The position numbers and the translations under genes are program-made. The notes under the pieces are model-generated. The model saw nothing but the letters and a program-made list of their open reading frames with translations, was not told the origin of the DNA and searched no databases. Positions 34,901 through 36,979 of a stretch of 36,979 nucleotides of DNA are shown here, piece by piece; position 1 is the first letter of the stretch, and each line of letters opens with the position of its first letter. This stretch comes from Planctomycetaceae bacterium (GTDB taxonomy: Bacteria; Planctomycetota; Planctomycetia; Pirellulales; Lacipirellulaceae): the NCBI GenBank assembly GCA_003233055.1, contig QIKP01000041.1, positions 1 to 36,979 of the forward strand. The letters run 5' to 3'.

Positions 34901-35126
34901 TGGAGGCTCTCGTCGGCATGGCTGCCGGAGAACGGAAGTTGAAAAAAGCCATGCCCAGTTTAGGCGTGCAAGCGTATCACGGTGACTTGCATCCCGGGCC
35001 GCGTGACAACGGACGGATTCAACGTGTCGCACGCCTTCGTCTGGGCATGGTTTGTAGGCAGGTGATTTGTGTTGTGTGCTTGGTGCTTTGTCAGGACTAA
35101 AAATTAGGATGCGTGTCGTCAAAACA
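34901..35126. other. Non-coding stretch between the transposase relic and mraZ
   Basis: About 225 bp with no recognisable gene. It may contain further eroded sequence from the N-terminal part of the transposase, but none could be aligned. AT content rises near 35090-35110. Confidence 0.4.
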
Positions 35127-35615
35127 CTAGCTCGATAGCTGATCGAATAACTCACGAAAGCCGGGCATTTGGTCCCCGATGGCAATGGCCCACGCGTCAG
35201 GATGCCATATCTCCACGCAAACCGCAGCACCGACTAGCATGACGTCGGCTCCTGATTCCACACCAAGGAACTCGCGAAACCCTTCAGGAATCACCAGCCG
35301 CCCGCGACCAGCCAGCGAAACTTGGCGATGACGCGTCGAAAGGAGTCGCCCGAGCGATTGCACGTCAGCAACCCGGCCATCGAGTTTTCCCGCATCCATT
35401 TTGCTGCGGACCAGCGCGACGCCATCGTCCAGCTTTTTCCTCCATTGAGTCCAATTCCAAAGGCTCAGGCAGCCAGGTCGTTCTTTGGCCAGCAGGCACT
35501 CTTTGGATTCGCCTTCGAGGAGATCCTCGGCAAACTCGCTAGGCAACGACAGCCGATGGCGTTCATCAATCGTTCGGGCGAATTCCCCCAGGAGTAGCTC
35601 GCCTCGATTCGCCAT
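35127..35615 (-). CDS. mraZ: MraZ transcriptional regulator
   Basis: MraZ is a ring-forming SpoVT/AbrB-type DNA-binding protein that, in other bacteria, regulates the division and cell wall cluster it heads. The 162-residue protein has two such domains: GEFARTIDERHRLSLPSEFA near the start and RHRQVSLAGRGRLVIPEGFR further on, each with the DxxxRLxxP pattern. The frame is open upstream to 35891, but the ATG at 35615 matches the family start and has GGAAGAG before it. Unlike in the classical cluster, rsmH/mraW and ftsI do not follow; a transposase relic and a fucosidase gene do. It is therefore an orphan mraZ, or was cut off from its partners. Confidence 0.88.
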   Translation of the reverse strand: MANRGELLLGEFARTIDERHRLSLPSEFAEDLLEGESKECLLAKERPGCLSLWNWTQWRKKLDDGVALVRSKMDAGKLDGRVADVQSLGRLLSTRHRQVSLAGRGRLVIPEGFREFLGVESGADVMLVGAAVCVEIWHPDAWAIAIGDQMPGFRELFDQLSS

Positions 35616-35754
35616 GAATCTCTTCCGCCCTAAGCGACGGGCCGCCGCAGCAATGAATCCAAAATCCCTTTCCGTTTTCTTAGGAGAAATCCCTTCTCCA
35701 TGGAGACCAGCCACCTGGCTTCCAAGGTGGGCCACAAGCCCATTCGTTGATTGG

Positions 35755-35782
35755 ATAATAACGCAATATTCTCGAATTGCAA
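35755..35782 (-). promoter_or_regulatory. Putative sigma-70 promoter of mraZ
   Basis: On the minus strand TTGCAA (35782-35777) and TATTAT (35760-35755) are separated by 16 bases in an AT-rich surround. It would give a leader of about 135 bases. Just upstream a TGGGTTTTTCACCCA inverted repeat (35790-35804) might be an operator; the TGGG direct repeats bound by MraZ elsewhere were not found. Confidence 0.45.
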
Positions 35783-36029
35783 GCATACAATGGGTGAAAA
35801 ACCCACAAAGAATGGATTTCTCGAAATTCCGCAGGCGGGCCTGGGGAATAGAGGCCACTCCTTGGGAAAACGGAGGCGCAGGCTCAGCCAACTTCAGCCG
35901 GACTTCTTCGGGGGGGGGGCCGATGTTCCGGGGGAGGCAAGCGCTGAAAAGGCGTCACGGAGGCTTTGCCGTGCCGCCTGTAGTTCGACCAGCGGACGGG
36001 GGGATAGGCCTGGTTAAGAAGGGAGGCGG
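35783..36029. other. Intergenic region with a poly-G tract
   Basis: No gene is recognised between the mraZ promoter and the methyltransferase relic. A run of ten Gs lies at about 35910-35919, followed by further G-rich tracts. The stretch may include older debris of the methyltransferase gene. Confidence 0.4.
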
Positions 36030-36319
36030 GCTGCCACCTTCATCGGCCCCGAGTTCGGTACCGTCAGCCGTCCCGACATGGCCGACGACCTAAAAACACC
36101 GGCGTCGACGTTTTTCATCCGAACACCGGCGAAGTCCACAGCGACGGAGCCGAAGGCATCGCCTGCTGGCTGATCGACACCGACTACAACGAAGACGCCT
36201 GGCCTACGCTCAACAGCGATACGTCCCGTCCGTTCGAGAAACCAAAATCTGGTAGAATCGCCGTGAAGGTGATCAACCACCTCGGCGACGAGGTGATAAA
36301 AGTGTTTCGGGTGGAGTAG
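36030..36319 (+). pseudogene. Collapsed C-terminus of a site-specific DNA-methyltransferase (type III Mod-like)
   Basis: The reading begins ATFIGPEFGTVSRPD, jumps to MADDLK, needs one added base in the A-run near 36092-36096, then reads NTGVDVFHPNTGEVHSDGAE, GIACWLIDTDYNE, DAWPTLNSDTSRPFEKPKSG and RIAVKVINHLGDEVIKVFRV up to TAG at 36317-36319. I recognise these as separate conserved blocks of the C-terminal half of large adenine methyltransferases related to type III Mod. In intact members tens of residues lie between SRPD and MADDLK, between LKNTG and GVDVF, and between TDYNE and the AWxTL block. All three spacers are missing here, so the relic seems shortened by several internal deletions. 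The catalytic domain is absent. Confidence 0.65.
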
Positions 36320-36323
36320 TACA

Positions 36324-36419
36324 ATGAGCAGTGCGTACAAAGTAAAACTAAACTTTTTGCCGTCCGTCGAGCCGATACCGCCGTTTCGCGTTTATCGAAA
36401 ACTGCGGCGGAAAAAGTAG
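36324..36419 (+). CDS. Possible 31-residue ORF after the methyltransferase relic
   Basis: An ATG four bases past the relic's stop codon, with GGAG before it, opens MSSAYKVKLNFLPSVEPIPP followed by a basic end (FRVYRKLRRKK). The spacing suggests it was once translationally linked to the methyltransferase. It may be the truncated start of the next gene of that locus, or chance. No family is recognised. Confidence 0.3.
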   Translation: MSSAYKVKLNFLPSVEPIPPFRVYRKLRRKK

Positions 36420-36570
36420 AATGTCCCCCCTTTTTACCCTTGCCAGAAACCGTGGCCTGCCTAAGCTGATTTGTGTTGCAGAATAAAATGGTACACGTGC
36501 ATTTTTTATTTTATTGATCAGAGCCTGCTTCACCAAAAATCTGGATCGCATCAAATTGAAGGAGAAGCAT
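36420..36570. other. AT-rich leader of the right-edge gene
   Basis: The base composition changes sharply here: the rest of the window is AT-rich compared with everything to the left. An A/T-rich tract (about 36490-36520) could be the promoter of the following gene, but no confident -35/-10 pair was placed. Confidence 0.4.
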
Positions 36571-36979
36571 ATGGCTAAGGTATGTTCTTGCGCGTTCTAT
36601 TTCTTGCAGGTTCTATTTACTATTTACGCTACTACTCCTTGCAACTCCCGCACTTGCAGAAGAGAGCGATGAACTAATACGGATCAAGACTGTTCTGCAT
36701 CATTTCCGTGACATTGAGGGACGAGCCCCAACGGTCGAAGACTTGTTTTCAGAAGCATTGAAACCGGGAACCGCTATGTCATACCCGGATATAGCTGTAT
36801 TGTCCCAGATTGTGAGGCAACTTAACACTCCTGAGATCTCGAAAGAAGCTTTGCTGGACATCATTAAGTCTAAGAGGGATTCTATTCGCGACTTTCAGTG
36901 TGCATACATTGGCAGTGACACCCATCTCAATGACGAGGCTAATAGTTACTCAATTGAATGCCAATACAAAATGAAAGAC
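36571..36979 (+). pseudogene. Secreted-protein gene with frameshifted signal peptide, cut by the window edge
   Basis: AAGGAG (36559-36564) precedes the ATG at 36571, but that frame ends after 33 codons. A second frame reads YLLFTLLLLATPALAEESDE and stays open to the window end (at least 105 residues after the likely AxA cleavage site) with coherent content such as LIRIKTVLHHFRDIEGRAPT and a repeated SIRDFQCAYI type end, but has no start codon of its own. The link is a 16-bp tandem duplication, TTCTTGCGCGTTCTAT at 36585-36600 and TTCTTGCAGGTTCTAT at 36601-36616. Removing either copy joins the ATG to the long frame and yields a good signal peptide (MAKVCSCRFYLLFTLLLLAT). The family of the mature protein is not recognised. 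Confidence 0.6.
36585..36616. repeat. 16-bp tandem duplication splitting a signal peptide
   Basis: The two adjacent 16-bp copies match at 14 positions. Sixteen is not a multiple of three, so two copies shift the frame and one copy (or four) restores it. Confidence 0.85.

Noticed and set aside
34478-35230. 250-residue minus-strand open frame taken as an intact gene
   Set aside because: Only a short part (VEVSPTLISSISEDLDAEVT) resembles a transposase; matching blocks before and after lie in other frames, so it is a frameshifted relic.
35616-35891. Longer N-terminus for MraZ (start at 35891)
   Set aside because: The extra part covers the probable promoter and has no similarity to MraZ; the ATG at 35615 gives the family's usual start.

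Overview
The window reads as chromosomal DNA of a planctomycete, most likely of the Pirellulales. The basis is gene content: a DUF1559 protein with a prepilin-type N-terminus, a PEP-CTERM protein together with an EpsI/DUF3485-type exosortase partner, the H4MPT-linked C1 genes fae and mtdB outside a methylotroph, a DUF3467 protein, an enlarged ribosomal protein L17, and FtsK and MraZ outside any recognisable division cluster. The DNA is GC-rich and genes lie on both strands in short groups, except for one classical ribosomal operon. I saw no tRNA, rRNA, CRISPR array, intact insertion sequence or prophage.

Layout. 1-1.1 kb: EpsI-like protein. 1.5-2.7 kb: DUF1559 protein (minus) with a clear intrinsic terminator. 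3.1-4.6 kb: fae and mtdB. 4.6-10.2 kb: zinc-ribbon membrane protein, TYW1-like radical SAM protein, lepA, a decayed hicB-like gene running into hemW, and a hypothetical protein. 10.3-15.4 kb: TPR-like protein, a large anchored hypothetical protein, the fluoride channel gene crcB and two small secreted proteins. 15.6-22.2 kb (minus): a group 2 sigma-70 factor, rpsA and ftsK. 22.6-27.4 kb: PEP-CTERM protein, truB, rsmG, a DUF3467 protein, a TPR protein and a lipoprotein. 27.9-32.4 kb (minus): alpha operon rpmJ-rpsM-rpsK-rpsD-rpoA-rplQ followed by a HELWH metallopeptidase. 32.8-34.3 kb: secreted GH29 alpha-L-fucosidase. 34.4-37 kb: a decay zone holding an IS256-type transposase relic, an orphan mraZ, a collapsed DNA-methyltransferase C-terminus and an AT-rich secreted-protein gene whose signal peptide is split by a 16-bp tandem duplication and which runs off the window.

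Functional links. Fae and MtdB catalyse consecutive steps of H4MPT-dependent formaldehyde oxidation. The EpsI-like and PEP-CTERM proteins point to an exosortase sorting system. rpmJ to rplQ form a translation/transcription operon; rpsA, lepA, truB and rsmG are scattered translation genes.

I found no convincing new multi-gene system. The most unusual signals are (1) the possible on/off signal peptide at the right edge, (2) a hicB remnant with one in-frame UGA that supplies the 5' end of hemW, (3) a DNA methyltransferase apparently collapsed by successive internal deletions, (4) families of short intergenic palindromes, one of which also occurs inside the ftsK reading frame, and (5) many small tandem duplications (14-66 bp) at gene ends.
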